From the NCBI RefSeq assembly GCF_003668575.1, contig NZ_RCVZ01000001.1, positions 1-64,000 of the forward strand: a DNA stretch of 64,000 bases, given 5' to 3'. Origin of the DNA: Falsibacillus albus. Lineage in GTDB: Bacteria > Bacillota > Bacilli > Bacillales > DSM-25281. Position numbers and translations under genes: made by a program. Below are positions 45,666-54,328 of this stretch, in pieces. Under the pieces are notes generated by a model. The model did no database searches. It saw nothing but the letters and a program-made list of their open reading frames with translations, and had not been told where the DNA came from. The first letter of the stretch is position 1. Each line of letters begins with the position of its first letter.

Positions 45666-46238
45666 TTATCTTTTTTCAATGGCCACCACAAATGGCGGAT
45701 TATTTTCCTGATTGATGAATTGGTATTGCAAGACGTGGACATCGTTTTGGTCGAGCTGTTTTACAAATCGTAAAATATAGTCCCGTTCCACTGCCCCTTC
45801 TCGATGACCATGGTAAATAACTATCACGATGATTCCGCCCGGCTTCATCATTTCGATCAGCTGTCCAATGGCAGATAATGTAGTCCTTGGCCTCGTTACG
45901 AGCGTTTTATCCCCGCCAGGCAAATATCCCAGGTTAAAGACCGCGCCTGCAATTTTCCCATAATGCACAGGGGGCAGAGAATTCATCACAGTCTCATGTC
46001 CATTTTGAAATAACGTAACCCTATGGGAAAGGCCATGTTCTTCCAGTCTTTCTTTCGTTGTTTGAATTGCTTCCGGCTGAATGTCAAAGCCATACACTCT
46101 TCCTGTTTCTCCTACCAATTGTGATAAGAACAAAGTATCGTGTCCATTCCCAATTGTCGCGTCGACGGCGATGTCCCCTTCGTGAATGACTTTTTCCAAC
46201 AATGCTCTTCCAAATGGAAGTATTCTTTCCAAAATCAT
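45666..46238 (-). CDS. mnmM: tRNA 5-(aminomethyl)-2-thiouridine methyltransferase MnmM (YtqB)
   Basis: 190-aa class I SAM methyltransferase. Motif I DATIGNGHDTLFLSQ near residue 27 and motif NLGYLPGGDK are those of YtqB. In B. subtilis it completes mnm5s2U at the wobble position. Overlaps the end of ytqA by 4 nt (ATGA). Annotation by family and by its pairing with YtqA. Confidence 0.9.
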   Translation of the reverse strand: MILERILPFGRALLEKVIHEGDIAVDATIGNGHDTLFLSQLVGETGRVYGFDIQPEAIQTTKERLEEHGLSHRVTLFQNGHETVMNSLPPVHYGKIAGAVFNLGYLPGGDKTLVTRPRTTLSAIGQLIEMMKPGGIIVIVIYHGHREGAVERDYILRFVKQLDQNDVHVLQYQFINQENNPPFVVAIEKR

Positions 46239-47203
46239 GCTCTCAGCTCCAACTTATTTTTCTTATAATATTTTCCTTGCCAGCTGTTGCGGCGCTTTAA
46301 TTCAGCATCTATTTCATTCAACACTTTCCACTTGTTTACGCTCCACATCGGACCGACCATCAAATCGATCGGTCCATCCCCAGTGATGCGGTGGACAATC
46401 ATTTCAGGCGGGATCCTCTCAAGCTGGTCACATACCAATTGGATATAATCATCAAAAGATAAAAGCTCAAGCATTCCTTTTTCGTATTGCTTGACCATTG
46501 GAGTCCCCTTTAACAAATGGAGGAGATGAATTTTAATTCCTTGTACATCCAAGCGGGCAACTTCGTTGACCGTTTCCATCATCATGTCATAATCTTCAAG
46601 GGGAAGTCCGTTGATTATATGGGAACAAACCCGTATGCCGTGCTTGCGGAGTTTCTGAACGCCTTCTTTATAGCAGGCGTAGTCATGAGCCCTGTTGATG
46701 ATCCTGGCCGTTTTCTCATGGACGGTTTGGAGTCCGAGCTCCACCCATAGATAGGTTCTTTCGTTTAATTCAGCCAAATATTCGACCACTTCATCTGGGA
46801 GGCAGTCTGGCCTTGTAGCAATGGAGAGACCGACAACATCTTCCTGTTTCAACACGGTTTCGTATTTTTCCTTAAGTTCCTCCACTGGTCCGTGGGTATT
46901 GGTGAAAGCTTGAAAATAGGCCATATATTTTCCGTTTTTCCATTTGTTATGCATTTTGTTCTTTATCTCAAAAAATTGTGTTTCAAGATCATCAGCACGA
47001 TTTCCGGCAAAATCGCCAGAGCCTGCTGCACTGCAAAATGTACAGCCGCCATGAGCAACGGTGCCATCCCGATTTGGACAGTCAAAGCCACCGTCCAAGG
47101 CGACTTTAAAGACTTTATGCCCAAAATGATTCCTTAAGTGGTAATTCCATGTATGATATCGTTTATCATCACTTGCATATAAAAAAGGGTTTGCCTGACT
47201 CAT
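46235..47203 (-). CDS. ytqA: radical SAM protein YtqA (MnmL), TIGR01212 family
   Basis: 322 aa. The cluster-binding cysteines are in DCPNRDG and HGGCTFCSAAG near residues 40-58. IATRPDCLPDEV follows. The B. subtilis orthologue acts in wobble-uridine modification together with MnmM, which is translationally coupled downstream here. Confidence 0.9.
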   Translation of the reverse strand: MSQANPFLYASDDKRYHTWNYHLRNHFGHKVFKVALDGGFDCPNRDGTVAHGGCTFCSAAGSGDFAGNRADDLETQFFEIKNKMHNKWKNGKYMAYFQAFTNTHGPVEELKEKYETVLKQEDVVGLSIATRPDCLPDEVVEYLAELNERTYLWVELGLQTVHEKTARIINRAHDYACYKEGVQKLRKHGIRVCSHIINGLPLEDYDMMMETVNEVARLDVQGIKIHLLHLLKGTPMVKQYEKGMLELLSFDDYIQLVCDQLERIPPEMIVHRITGDGPIDLMVGPMWSVNKWKVLNEIDAELKRRNSWQGKYYKKNKLELRA

Positions 47204-47374
47204 CAGCCAGCCTCCAGTTCTTTTGTAAAGTCATACATGAAATTTTATCATGAACAAAGCACCAATCCAATGGAATTGCGGGATGTCCTTTCATTACCAT
47301 CATAGCAGTCCCGGAATTGAACACAATAATGATAGAAGCAAAATGCTTCTAAAGTCATAAGCAGGGGGATAAAT

Positions 47375-47644
47375 ATGACTACACGCAACTCGATGGATCA
47401 ATTCTTTCAACAATGTGAAGATGCTATCCGCAATGCTGAACAGCATCTTCTCTCAGGAAGTAAACAAGATCACTATCATGATCAGGAATATACGGATGCT
47501 ATGGGGCAAATCGAACAATCCTATAACGAATTGACCCATCTAGCTCAAAGCGCAAATGCCCAGCAGCGGGAAATGCTGCACAGGAAGCGCCTGCAGCTGC
47601 AGCAACTGCAAAATCAAATGATATTACTGAATCATGACCATTAA
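47375..47644 (+). CDS. ytzC: YtzC family protein (DUF2524)
   Basis: 89-aa glutamine-rich, coiled-coil-prone protein (RLQLQQLQNQMILL). Fits YtzC/DUF2524 by sequence and by neighbourhood. SD gcaggggg. The 56-residue ORF starts 12 nt later. Function unknown. Confidence 0.88.
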   Translation: MTTRNSMDQFFQQCEDAIRNAEQHLLSGSKQDHYHDQEYTDAMGQIEQSYNELTHLAQSANAQQREMLHRKRLQLQQLQNQMILLNHDH

Positions 47645-47656
47645 GGAGCATTGCAG

Positions 47657-47827
47657 ATGAAAAAACGTTCTGAACGAAGCAATCCGGAACAAAAGACCCG
47701 GAATGGGGTTAACAATCAGGATGTAGAATTGGGGAAAGACTACGATCCTGTGAAGGAATCAAAGAAAAGGTATGAACAGCACGCACAGCCAATCAAGTCA
47801 AAACAGCATATTGAAAATCCAGATTAA
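47657..47827 (+). CDS. 56-aa hydrophilic hypothetical protein
   Basis: Short ORF just downstream of ytzC, with taaggag 8 nt before the ATG and a terminator 28 nt after the stop. The protein is very hydrophilic, lysine- and glutamine-rich, without cysteine or membrane segment (KKRSERSNPEQ at the start, HIENPD at the end). The family is not recognised. SD and position support it as real. Confidence 0.65.
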   Translation: MKKRSERSNPEQKTRNGVNNQDVELGKDYDPVKESKKRYEQHAQPIKSKQHIENPD

Positions 47828-47854
47828 TGGCATAACTGCAAGAGGGATGTCCCT

Positions 47855-47891
47855 AAGGCTGTCGAAAAAACTTTTTTCGACAGCCTTTTCC
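47855..47891 (+). terminator. terminator of ytzC and the small ORF
   Basis: 16-bp stem aaggctgtcgaaaaaa/ttttttcgacagcctt followed by a T-rich run. Confidence 0.92.
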
Positions 47892-48250
47892 TTTGCAATT
47901 CGCATTATTTCAGAAGGACCAAGTTAAATAAATTGCTTCACTTAACTGTAAACTCGGTAAATCCATGCGTCATGAAGTGAAAAAAGGAAGTTTCGCTGTT
48001 CAAATGGGTAGATTTTTGCGGAAGTATGCTATTTACTTCTTCAGGATCGGCAACTACTCCATCGTTTACCCCAAAAAATGTCATCATGTTTTGCTTTTTC
48101 CATCACACCCAATTGTCCCAGCTACAGCTATGCACTATAGTGCCTGTCACCAATAAGTGGGGGCTGAAAAATCCATCTTAGCAGTAGGATTTTTGGATTA
48201 CTTATTATCTTAATATTGTGTTTAAAAAAATAATTAGCAACTCGAAATTT
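47892..48250. other. gene-free stretch, possible decayed ORF
   Basis: About 360 bp without a supported gene. On the minus strand a 49-codon frame at about 47945-48094 begins MMTFFGVNDGVVADPEEV, which looks protein-like but has a poor SD. I leave it uncalled. Confidence 0.35.
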
Positions 48251-48255
48251 TTTTA

Positions 48256-48284
48256 TTGCACAACATCCTTAAAAGGAATAAAAT
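48256..48284 (+). promoter_or_regulatory. SigA-type promoter of yttB
   Basis: TTGCAC, 17 bp, TAAAAT, with a leader of about 32 nt. Confidence 0.6.
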
Positions 48285-48322
48285 CGTTCTGGTATAAAAA
48301 ATTATTGTAACTGGAGCGGATT

Positions 48323-49513
48323 ATGATGCCAAAATCACTTTGGCTTTTGGTAATTGGAATGATGGTCAATGTTACCGGATCTTCTTTTCTATGGCCATTA
48401 AATACAATTTATATCCATGGGGAATTAGGAAAATCACTTTCTGTGGCAGGATTGGTGCTGATGCTCAATTCAGGCGCAAGCGTCATTGGGAATTTAGGCG
48501 GCGGTGTTCTTTTTGATAAAGCCGGAGGGTATCGCACGATTCTTATAGGACTCGGCATAACCATCAGTGCACTTATCGGTTTAACCTTATGGAATACGTG
48601 GGAGCCTTATATCCTTTTCCTAATAATCATTGGGTTCGGGTCAGGCATTATCTTTCCCGCCATGTATGCGATGGCCGGCTCTGTATGGCCGGAAGGTGGC
48701 AGAAAAGGTTTTAATGCCATTTATGTGGCACAGAACGCCGGAGTGGCCATCGGGTCTGCTTTGGGAGGACTAGTCGCCTCCTATTCTTTCAGCTATGTCT
48801 TTATGGCCAACTTATTCATGTACTCCATTTTTGCCGTAATTGCAGTATTCGGATATAAAAAAATCCAAGCAAGAAACATGAAGCAAACGTCAATCATCCA
48901 GGAAGGCAGCTATATAAAAAATAAAAGTAAATTTACGGCCCTCATGGTGCTTTGTATTGGCTATCTCCTATGCTGGGTCGCTTACGTCCAATGGCAATCG
49001 ACCATTGCTTCCTATACACAGGAACTTCATATCCCCTTGAAATCATATAGTTTATTATGGACTGTGAATGGGGCACTTATTGTTCTTGGGCAGCCATTCG
49101 TTTCAATTGTGGTTAAAAAAACGGCAGCAAGCATGAAAACCCAAATCCTTATCGGAATTTGTATCTTTATTCTTTCATTCAGTGCCACAGGCTTCGTCCA
49201 TCATTTTCCTGGATTTTTAGCAGCGATGGTCATTTTGACCATCGGTGAAATGTTCGTTTGGCCAGCGGTGCCGACCATTGCCAATCAGCTTGCACCAAAA
49301 GGAAGGGAAGGCTTCTATCAAGGGGTGGTCAATAGCACTGCGACTGGAGGTCGTATGATCGGGCCACTTTCCGGCGGGATCATTGTTGATTTATTCGGGA
49401 TGCAGTCCCTTTTTGTTGTTTTGATCACTCTATTGATCGTCTCCATTTTCTTTACAACCATTTATGATCGAAACCTAGTGAAGAATACGGATGTATCAAA
49501 AGTTTCTGCTTGA
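48323..49513 (+). CDS. yttB: MFS transporter YttB
   Basis: 396 aa with about twelve hydrophobic segments and the MFS loop GVLFDKAGGYRT between segments 2 and 3. Drug-efflux-like major facilitator family; matches YttB by location. Two close ATGs (48323, 48326) follow ggagcg. Substrate unknown. Confidence 0.88.
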   Translation: MMPKSLWLLVIGMMVNVTGSSFLWPLNTIYIHGELGKSLSVAGLVLMLNSGASVIGNLGGGVLFDKAGGYRTILIGLGITISALIGLTLWNTWEPYILFLIIIGFGSGIIFPAMYAMAGSVWPEGGRKGFNAIYVAQNAGVAIGSALGGLVASYSFSYVFMANLFMYSIFAVIAVFGYKKIQARNMKQTSIIQEGSYIKNKSKFTALMVLCIGYLLCWVAYVQWQSTIASYTQELHIPLKSYSLLWTVNGALIVLGQPFVSIVVKKTAASMKTQILIGICIFILSFSATGFVHHFPGFLAAMVILTIGEMFVWPAVPTIANQLAPKGREGFYQGVVNSTATGGRMIGPLSGGIIVDLFGMQSLFVVLITLLIVSIFFTTIYDRNLVKNTDVSKVSA

Positions 49514-49515
49514 AG

Positions 49516-49545
49516 AACCGACTTTATTTGTCGGTTTTTTTTTTT
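49516..49545 (+). terminator. terminator of yttB
   Basis: Short stem aaccga/tcggtt followed by eleven or more T. Confidence 0.85.
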
Positions 49546-49561
49546 GCTCTGTTAAACACGA

Positions 49562-49715
49562 CTGTTGATTTCCGTGCAAGTCTTCGCTTTACGCGGGGTC
49601 TCACATGAATCGAACATCCACTTTCTTCCTTCTCGGCTATAGCTTCCAAGGCCACCTGACTTGATCTTTCCTGCCAAAGGTCTGCGACCTGCTGCACACG
49701 GCTAATATCAACACC
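49562..49715. repeat. family A repeat, degenerate forward copy (A6)
   Basis: Has gttgatttccgtgcaag, ggggtctcacatgaatcgaacatc and an end tatcaaca. The middle differs from other copies. Confidence 0.55.
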
Positions 49716-49788
49716 TTTCTAGAACATAACCTTGTTTTAAAAAATGATTTTTGGTTTTACTTTTGGAATAGGAATTATTAACCCTCTA

Positions 49789-49911
49789 TGTTGATTGGAA
49801 CGGATGGTGCGAGACTCCTGAGGGTTCACCGTCCGCCCCTCGGAAAGTGAGCATCCAGCCGCGGAAATCCACTTTACTCACTTTTAATTAATGGCACCAA
49901 AGTTTACGAAA
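49789..49911. repeat. family A repeat, reverse copy (A7)
   Basis: Reads tgttgattggaacgg, gcgagactcctgagggttcacc, cggaaagtgagcatcc and gcggaaatccac, the reverse complement of the core. It ends with a leader remnant (accaaagtttacgaaagg) that touches element B5. Copies A6 and A7 face each other. Confidence 0.75.
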
Positions 49912-50094
49912 GGCTGTTTTCGTAAAGATTGTGGTTAAAATCTTACTGCTGATTTTAACGCGTAAATAGATGTTTAGCGCGTTGAAAAATAGAATCCCGG
50001 CTCATTTCACGATTATTAGGCCATTTTAAAGAGATAAAATTGAATGGACGATCCAATTTTAGTTGTTAAAGCAACAAAATTCGAGAAAAGAGCC
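49912..50094. repeat. family B element (copy B5), MITE-like
   Basis: 183 bp starting ggctgttttcgtaaagattgt and ending ttcgagaaaagagcc, so its ends form an imperfect inverted repeat (ggctgttttc / gaaaagagcc). Homologous in reverse to 57778-57894. It encodes nothing. Confidence 0.75.
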
Positions 50095-50194
50095 TTACGA
50101 AAAGAACGTTAAAAAAAGGATAAATCCGTTTTATCAAGAAAATGTATTAATAGGAAGTATCCATATCAATTCATAAAATGAGCAGGTGAGAATT

Positions 50195-51556
50195 ATGCGT
50201 CAGTCCATTTCAGAGATTTCGCTGGACGTAGTTGATACCATTTTGGAAAATGCATATGAATGGATTGTTGTCGTCGATCATAAAGGATTCATTACATATA
50301 TGAATAAGAATTATTGTGAGTTTGTAGAGGTTTCTCAAGAAGAAGTAGTGGGAAAGCATGTGACGGAAGTGATTGAAAATACCCGCATGCATATTGTAGC
50401 AGAAACAGGCAAGGAAGAATTGGCAGAACTTCAGTACATAAGGGGAAGCTATATGATTGCAAACAGGATCCCGATTTTTTCTAATGGAAAAAGCATCGGT
50501 GCTTTCGGGACGGTCATCTTCAGGGATACAAGCCACTGGATGCAGATGAGTTCACATGTAAAGGACTTGATGTCTAAAATACAAAGCTATATCCAGGATA
50601 TTAATAGTGGAGCTAAGTATACATTGAATGACATTTTGACCAATTCTCCGAAAGTATTGGAGCTGAAAGAAAAAGTCAAGCTGGTGGCAGCAAGCGATAT
50701 TTCCATTTTGATCAGGGGGGAAAGCGGGACGGGCAAGGAGCTGTTTGCACACAGCATCCATCAGTTGAGCAACCGCAGCCCCCAGCCCTTCATAAAACTT
50801 AACTGTGCAGCCATACCGGAGCATTTACTTGAATCTGAGTTATTTGGATATGAAGAAGGTGCATTTACAGGAGCAAAAAAAGGAGGCAAAAAAGGGAAGT
50901 TCCAACTTGCAGATGGTGGAACACTTTTTTTGGATGAAATCGGGGACATGCCGATGAACATGCAGGTCAAACTGCTGAGGGCCCTTCAGGAAGGTGAGAT
51001 TGAACCGGTCGGATCGACTGTTCCCTCATCGGTAAATGTCCGTATTCTGGCGGCGACGAATCGCCCTTTGGAAAGAATGATGGAGGAGAAAAGATTTAGG
51101 GAGGACCTTTACTACCGGATAAATGTCGTTCCGTTCGAAATTCCACCTCTCCGTGAAAGAATTGAGGATATTTCCCTACTTTTGAATCATTTTGTTCAAA
51201 AGGTTTCCAAGAAAATCGGGAAACGGATTAATGGAATGGAGGAGCATGTCCGCCAAAGATTTATCCAATACAGCTGGCCGGGGAACATCCGGGAGCTTGA
51301 AAATTCGGTTGAAGCAGCGGTCCATCTCTCATCTTCTGAAATGATCCAGATGGAGTCGCTGCCTGAATATTTGAGGAATGCTGCGCTCTATCCATTAGGT
51401 GAAAGAACATTGAAGGAAATTTTGGAGGAAGCTGAAAGGGGAGTCCTTCAAAATAGCCTGGAAAAATATCATAATGATAAATTGATGATGGCAAAAGTAC
51501 TTGGAATAAGTAAGTCCACTCTTTATGAAAAATTAAATAAATATGGATTGAGCTGA
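50195..51556 (+). CDS. sigma-54-dependent transcriptional activator with PAS sensor
   Basis: 453 aa. PAS domain at about residues 10-115, sigma-54 AAA+ domain with Walker A GESGTGKE from residue 175 and the RpoN-contact loop GAFTGA at 222-227, Walker B GGTLFLDEIGD, and a C-terminal Fis-type HTH (LMMAKVLGISKSTLYEKL). ATG 50195 follows gcaggtgag; an in-frame GTG at 50186 overlaps that SD. It precedes a sigma-54 promoter driving a permease and a dehydrogenase, so it very likely activates them. It resembles the 3-hydroxybutyrate regulator described in the B. cereus group, by context only. Confidence 0.93.
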   Translation: MRQSISEISLDVVDTILENAYEWIVVVDHKGFITYMNKNYCEFVEVSQEEVVGKHVTEVIENTRMHIVAETGKEELAELQYIRGSYMIANRIPIFSNGKSIGAFGTVIFRDTSHWMQMSSHVKDLMSKIQSYIQDINSGAKYTLNDILTNSPKVLELKEKVKLVAASDISILIRGESGTGKELFAHSIHQLSNRSPQPFIKLNCAAIPEHLLESELFGYEEGAFTGAKKGGKKGKFQLADGGTLFLDEIGDMPMNMQVKLLRALQEGEIEPVGSTVPSSVNVRILAATNRPLERMMEEKRFREDLYYRINVVPFEIPPLRERIEDISLLLNHFVQKVSKKIGKRINGMEEHVRQRFIQYSWPGNIRELENSVEAAVHLSSSEMIQMESLPEYLRNAALYPLGERTLKEILEEAERGVLQNSLEKYHNDKLMMAKVLGISKSTLYEKLNKYGLS

Positions 51557-51559
51557 CGT

Positions 51560-51648
51560 TCCGGTTTTTCGGATTACATTCCGAGAAGTCGGAATGTTTC
51601 TTTTGTTCATTTTTTAGAAAATTTCCTCAATTAGTCCGGAATTTCGGA
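51560..51648 (+). promoter_or_regulatory. three TCCG-N6-CGGA dyads, probable activator sites
   Basis: 14-bp dyads at 51560-51573, 51580-51593 and 51635-51648, all TCCG-N6-CGGA. The first two start 20 bp apart and the third 55 bp further on. They lie 50-140 bp upstream of the -24 element, where enhancer-binding proteins usually bind. Confidence 0.7.
51577..51605 (+). terminator. possible terminator of the activator gene, overlapping the second dyad
   Basis: Stem acattccga/tcggaatgt with a 4-nt loop and a tail ttcttttg. It could end the activator transcript, but it coincides with one of the three repeated dyads. Confidence 0.45.
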
Positions 51649-51682
51649 AAGTGACAAAAATAAAAAGTTAATTGCCCTTTAT

Positions 51683-51696
51683 ATAAAGCGCTTACA
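51683..51696 (+). promoter_or_regulatory. cre-like site at the sigma-54 promoter
   Basis: ATAAAGCGCTTACA matches the cre consensus at about 12 of 14 positions and ends 4 bp before the -24 box, a place where CcpA would block activation. Confidence 0.55.
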
Positions 51697-51700
51697 ATTT

Positions 51701-51716
51701 TGGCATAAAACTTGCA
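51701..51716 (+). promoter_or_regulatory. sigma-54 (-24/-12) promoter
   Basis: TGGCAT-AAAAC-TTGCA, near-perfect match to TGGCAC-N5-TTGCA with GG and GC in the required spacing. The leader to the permease start is about 65 nt. Confidence 0.9.
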
Positions 51717-51794
51717 TTAAACTTTATTGAGACATTTTATAAAAAGGAGGTCAAAGGAAAGCGTCTCATCCATAGATAACAAGGGGGAAGTAGA

Positions 51795-53114
51795 ATGCTC
51801 AGTATGATTGGACTTATTGGTGGATTATTTTTATTGATTTTTTTAACGATGAAAGGGATGAACTTATTGATTGTCGGGCCGATTTCTGCCCTATTTGTAG
51901 CGGTTTTTAGTGGAATGCCGCTCTTTCCTCAGCTTGCGGGGGATGGTCAAGCGAATTTAGTCGGAAATTATATGACCGGATTTTCCAGCTTCGTTACTGC
52001 TTGGTATTTGATGTTCCTATTAGGAGCCATCTTTGGAAAGGTCATGGAAGACAGCGGAGCGGCAGACAGTATCTCTAAATTTGTCGTTGACAAGCTCGGT
52101 ATGAAATATGCCGTATTGGCCATTGTAGTTGCTTGTGCTGTCTTGACATATGGAGGAGTCAGTTTATTCGTTGTTGCATTCTCGGTTTATCCGATGGCAA
52201 TCAGCCTTTTCAAGCAGGCAGATCTTCCCCGCCGATTTATTCCAGCTGCATTATCATTTGGGTCCGTAACATTTACGATGACTTCAGCGGGGTCGCCTGA
52301 AATCCAAAACTGGATACCTATACAATATCTCAACACCACTCCATATGCTGGATGGGAAGTCAGTTTACTGGTGGCTGTTTTCATGGCAGTATTTGGGTAT
52401 TGGTGGCTCAAGCGCATGATCAAAAAAGCTGTCGCAAAAGGCGAAAGATTTGTAGGGAGGGAAAGTGATCCGGTTGCAGTGGATAAAGCATTGCCACACC
52501 CGGTGCTGGGGTTGATTCCATTGGTTGTCGTATTGGTCCTTGCATTCACATTCCATGATTCATTGAAAGAATCTGCACTGATCATTGCATTATTGGGTGG
52601 CGTCATCTTTACGTATCTATTGAATCGAAAATATTTCAACTCGTTCTGGAATGCCGTATCGGAAGGAACAATGGGTGCATTGATCGCAATTGGCAACACG
52701 GCTGCAGTCGTCGGTTTCGGCGGGGTTGCAAAGGCTGTTCCTGCCTTTACTCAAGCGGTCGATTATATGACGCATATCCCTGGATCCCCTTTGATTGGCG
52801 GGGCGATAGCCGTCAGCGTCATTGCTGGGATGACAGGCTCTGCTTCAGGCGGGCAGGCTATCGCATTGCCGTTGTTGGCACCGCATTATATGGATGCTGG
52901 TGTGAATCCCGAGGCGCTTCACCGTGTCGTGTCCATTTCTTCAGGTGCATTGGATTCACTTCCGCATAACGGATATGTCGTGACGACGATCCGGGCGATC
53001 TGCGGGGAGACTCATAAAGATGCTTATGGTGCGGTCGGTGCACTGACGGTCATCGTGCCTCTGCTCGGATTGACACTGGCAATCATATTATTCTCACTTG
53101 GTCTTGGAATATAG
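51795..53114 (+). CDS. GntP family permease
   Basis: 439 aa with about twelve hydrophobic segments, GntP family (gluconate and other hydroxy- or keto-acid transporters). GAIFGKVMEDSGAADS and SGALDSLPHNGYVVTTI are conserved signatures. Downstream of a sigma-54 promoter and 13 nt before a hydroxybutyrate-type dehydrogenase gene, so 3-hydroxybutyrate or a similar acid is a likely substrate. Confidence 0.9.
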   Translation: MLSMIGLIGGLFLLIFLTMKGMNLLIVGPISALFVAVFSGMPLFPQLAGDGQANLVGNYMTGFSSFVTAWYLMFLLGAIFGKVMEDSGAADSISKFVVDKLGMKYAVLAIVVACAVLTYGGVSLFVVAFSVYPMAISLFKQADLPRRFIPAALSFGSVTFTMTSAGSPEIQNWIPIQYLNTTPYAGWEVSLLVAVFMAVFGYWWLKRMIKKAVAKGERFVGRESDPVAVDKALPHPVLGLIPLVVVLVLAFTFHDSLKESALIIALLGGVIFTYLLNRKYFNSFWNAVSEGTMGALIAIGNTAAVVGFGGVAKAVPAFTQAVDYMTHIPGSPLIGGAIAVSVIAGMTGSASGGQAIALPLLAPHYMDAGVNPEALHRVVSISSGALDSLPHNGYVVTTIRAICGETHKDAYGAVGALTVIVPLLGLTLAIILFSLGLGI

Positions 53115-53127
53115 AAAGGAGTCATTA

Positions 53128-53907
53128 TTGGTTATGGAAGGAAAATGTGTGTTGATTACAGGGGCGGCACAAGGAATCGGGTTTGAATTGGCTGCCGAAT
53201 ATGCCAAGCGCGGCGCACGTGTAGTTTTGACGGACATCAATGAGGAAAAGGTTGCGAAGGCTGCAGATAGTTTGAACAAACAGGGATTGGAGACATTGGG
53301 ACTGGTGTGCGATGTAACGAAGGAGTCGGACATTAAATCGGTCATTGATGAAACGATAAAACATATCGGGAAACTTGATGTTCTCGTGAACAATGCTGGA
53401 ATTCAGCATGTTGCACCAATTGAGGAATTTCCTGTAGAAAAATTTGAGCTGATTTTGAAAATCATGGTGACGGCTCCTTTCGTCGCCATGAAACATGCCA
53501 TTCCCATCATGAAGGAGCAAAAGTTTGGCCGGATATTAAATATGGCCTCCATCAATGGACTTGTCGGCTTTGCAGGAAAAGCTGCATACAATAGCGCGAA
53601 GCATGGTGTGATCGGGTTGACAAAGGTGGCTGCGCTGGAAACGGCGGAGCATGGCATAACTGTCAATGCCATTTGTCCGGGCTATGTGGATACTCCACTT
53701 GTCCAGAATCAGCTTGGAGATATCGCAAAAACAAGAAATATTCCAGTTGAAAGAGTGTTGGAGGAAGTGATATATCCATTGGTGCCGCAAAAGAGACTGC
53801 TGTCTGTAAAAGAAATTGCGGACTACGCCGTTTTCCTGAGCAGCGAACAGGCAGGAGCGGTCACGGGGCAAGCAGTGGTCATCGACGGCGGATATACGGT
53901 GCAATAA
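53128..53907 (+). CDS. SDR oxidoreductase, probable 3-hydroxybutyrate dehydrogenase
   Basis: 259 aa classical SDR. Nucleotide motif TGAAQGIG, NNAG, catalytic YxxxK in YNSAK, PGYVDTPLV and a C-terminal TGQAVVIDGGYTVQ. NNAGIQHVAPIEEFP is typical of 3-hydroxybutyrate dehydrogenases. TTG 53128 is favoured, with aaggag 6 nt upstream; ATG 53134 is possible. Second gene of the sigma-54 operon. Confidence 0.88.
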   Translation: MVMEGKCVLITGAAQGIGFELAAEYAKRGARVVLTDINEEKVAKAADSLNKQGLETLGLVCDVTKESDIKSVIDETIKHIGKLDVLVNNAGIQHVAPIEEFPVEKFELILKIMVTAPFVAMKHAIPIMKEQKFGRILNMASINGLVGFAGKAAYNSAKHGVIGLTKVAALETAEHGITVNAICPGYVDTPLVQNQLGDIAKTRNIPVERVLEEVIYPLVPQKRLLSVKEIADYAVFLSSEQAGAVTGQAVVIDGGYTVQ

Positions 53908-53984
53908 CATTATGGTTGCCCATCGGAAATCAATCTTTCTAACTGTTTCATTTATGCTTGCTAATACAGACTGAAAAAATTAGG

Positions 53985-54013
53985 CTTGAAACAATGTATA
54001 AGATTGGCTAAAA
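53985..54013 (+). promoter_or_regulatory. promoter of the leuS leader
   Basis: TTGAAA, 17 bp, TAAAAT, upstream of the T-box leader. Confidence 0.65.
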
Positions 54014-54049
54014 TAGTTAATACAATTATGTAAAGAAACAAACGTTGAA

Positions 54050-54294
54050 AAGGAATAGTAATGAAAGATCTTGTATGATTAGAGAGTTGACGGGTGGTGC
54101 AAGTCAACCAAGGTCCTCATGAACTCGCCTTTGAGTTGTCAGTGTGAAGGGGGTGACTCCCTTGTAATGCTTGACCGTTTTCCGCGTTAAGGATGTAATG
54201 AAGCGAGTGTGTACACTAATTTTGGGTGGTACCGCGGGAGCTGCGTATATACAGCCTCTCGTCCCATGTTTTTATGGGATGAGAGGCTTTTTAT
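54050..54294 (+). promoter_or_regulatory. T-box leader of leuS
   Basis: The T-box core gggtggtaccgcggg lies at 54224-54238. The specifier loop gaactcgcc (54121-54129) shows codon CTC, for leucine. The leader ends in a terminator with stem agcctctcgtcccat (54253-54267) and its complement (54274-54288), then T. Uncharged tRNA-Leu should allow read-through. Confidence 0.93.
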
Positions 54295-54328
54295 ATTGTT
54301 TTTTAATCGAAAAGGGAGTTGATTTTTA

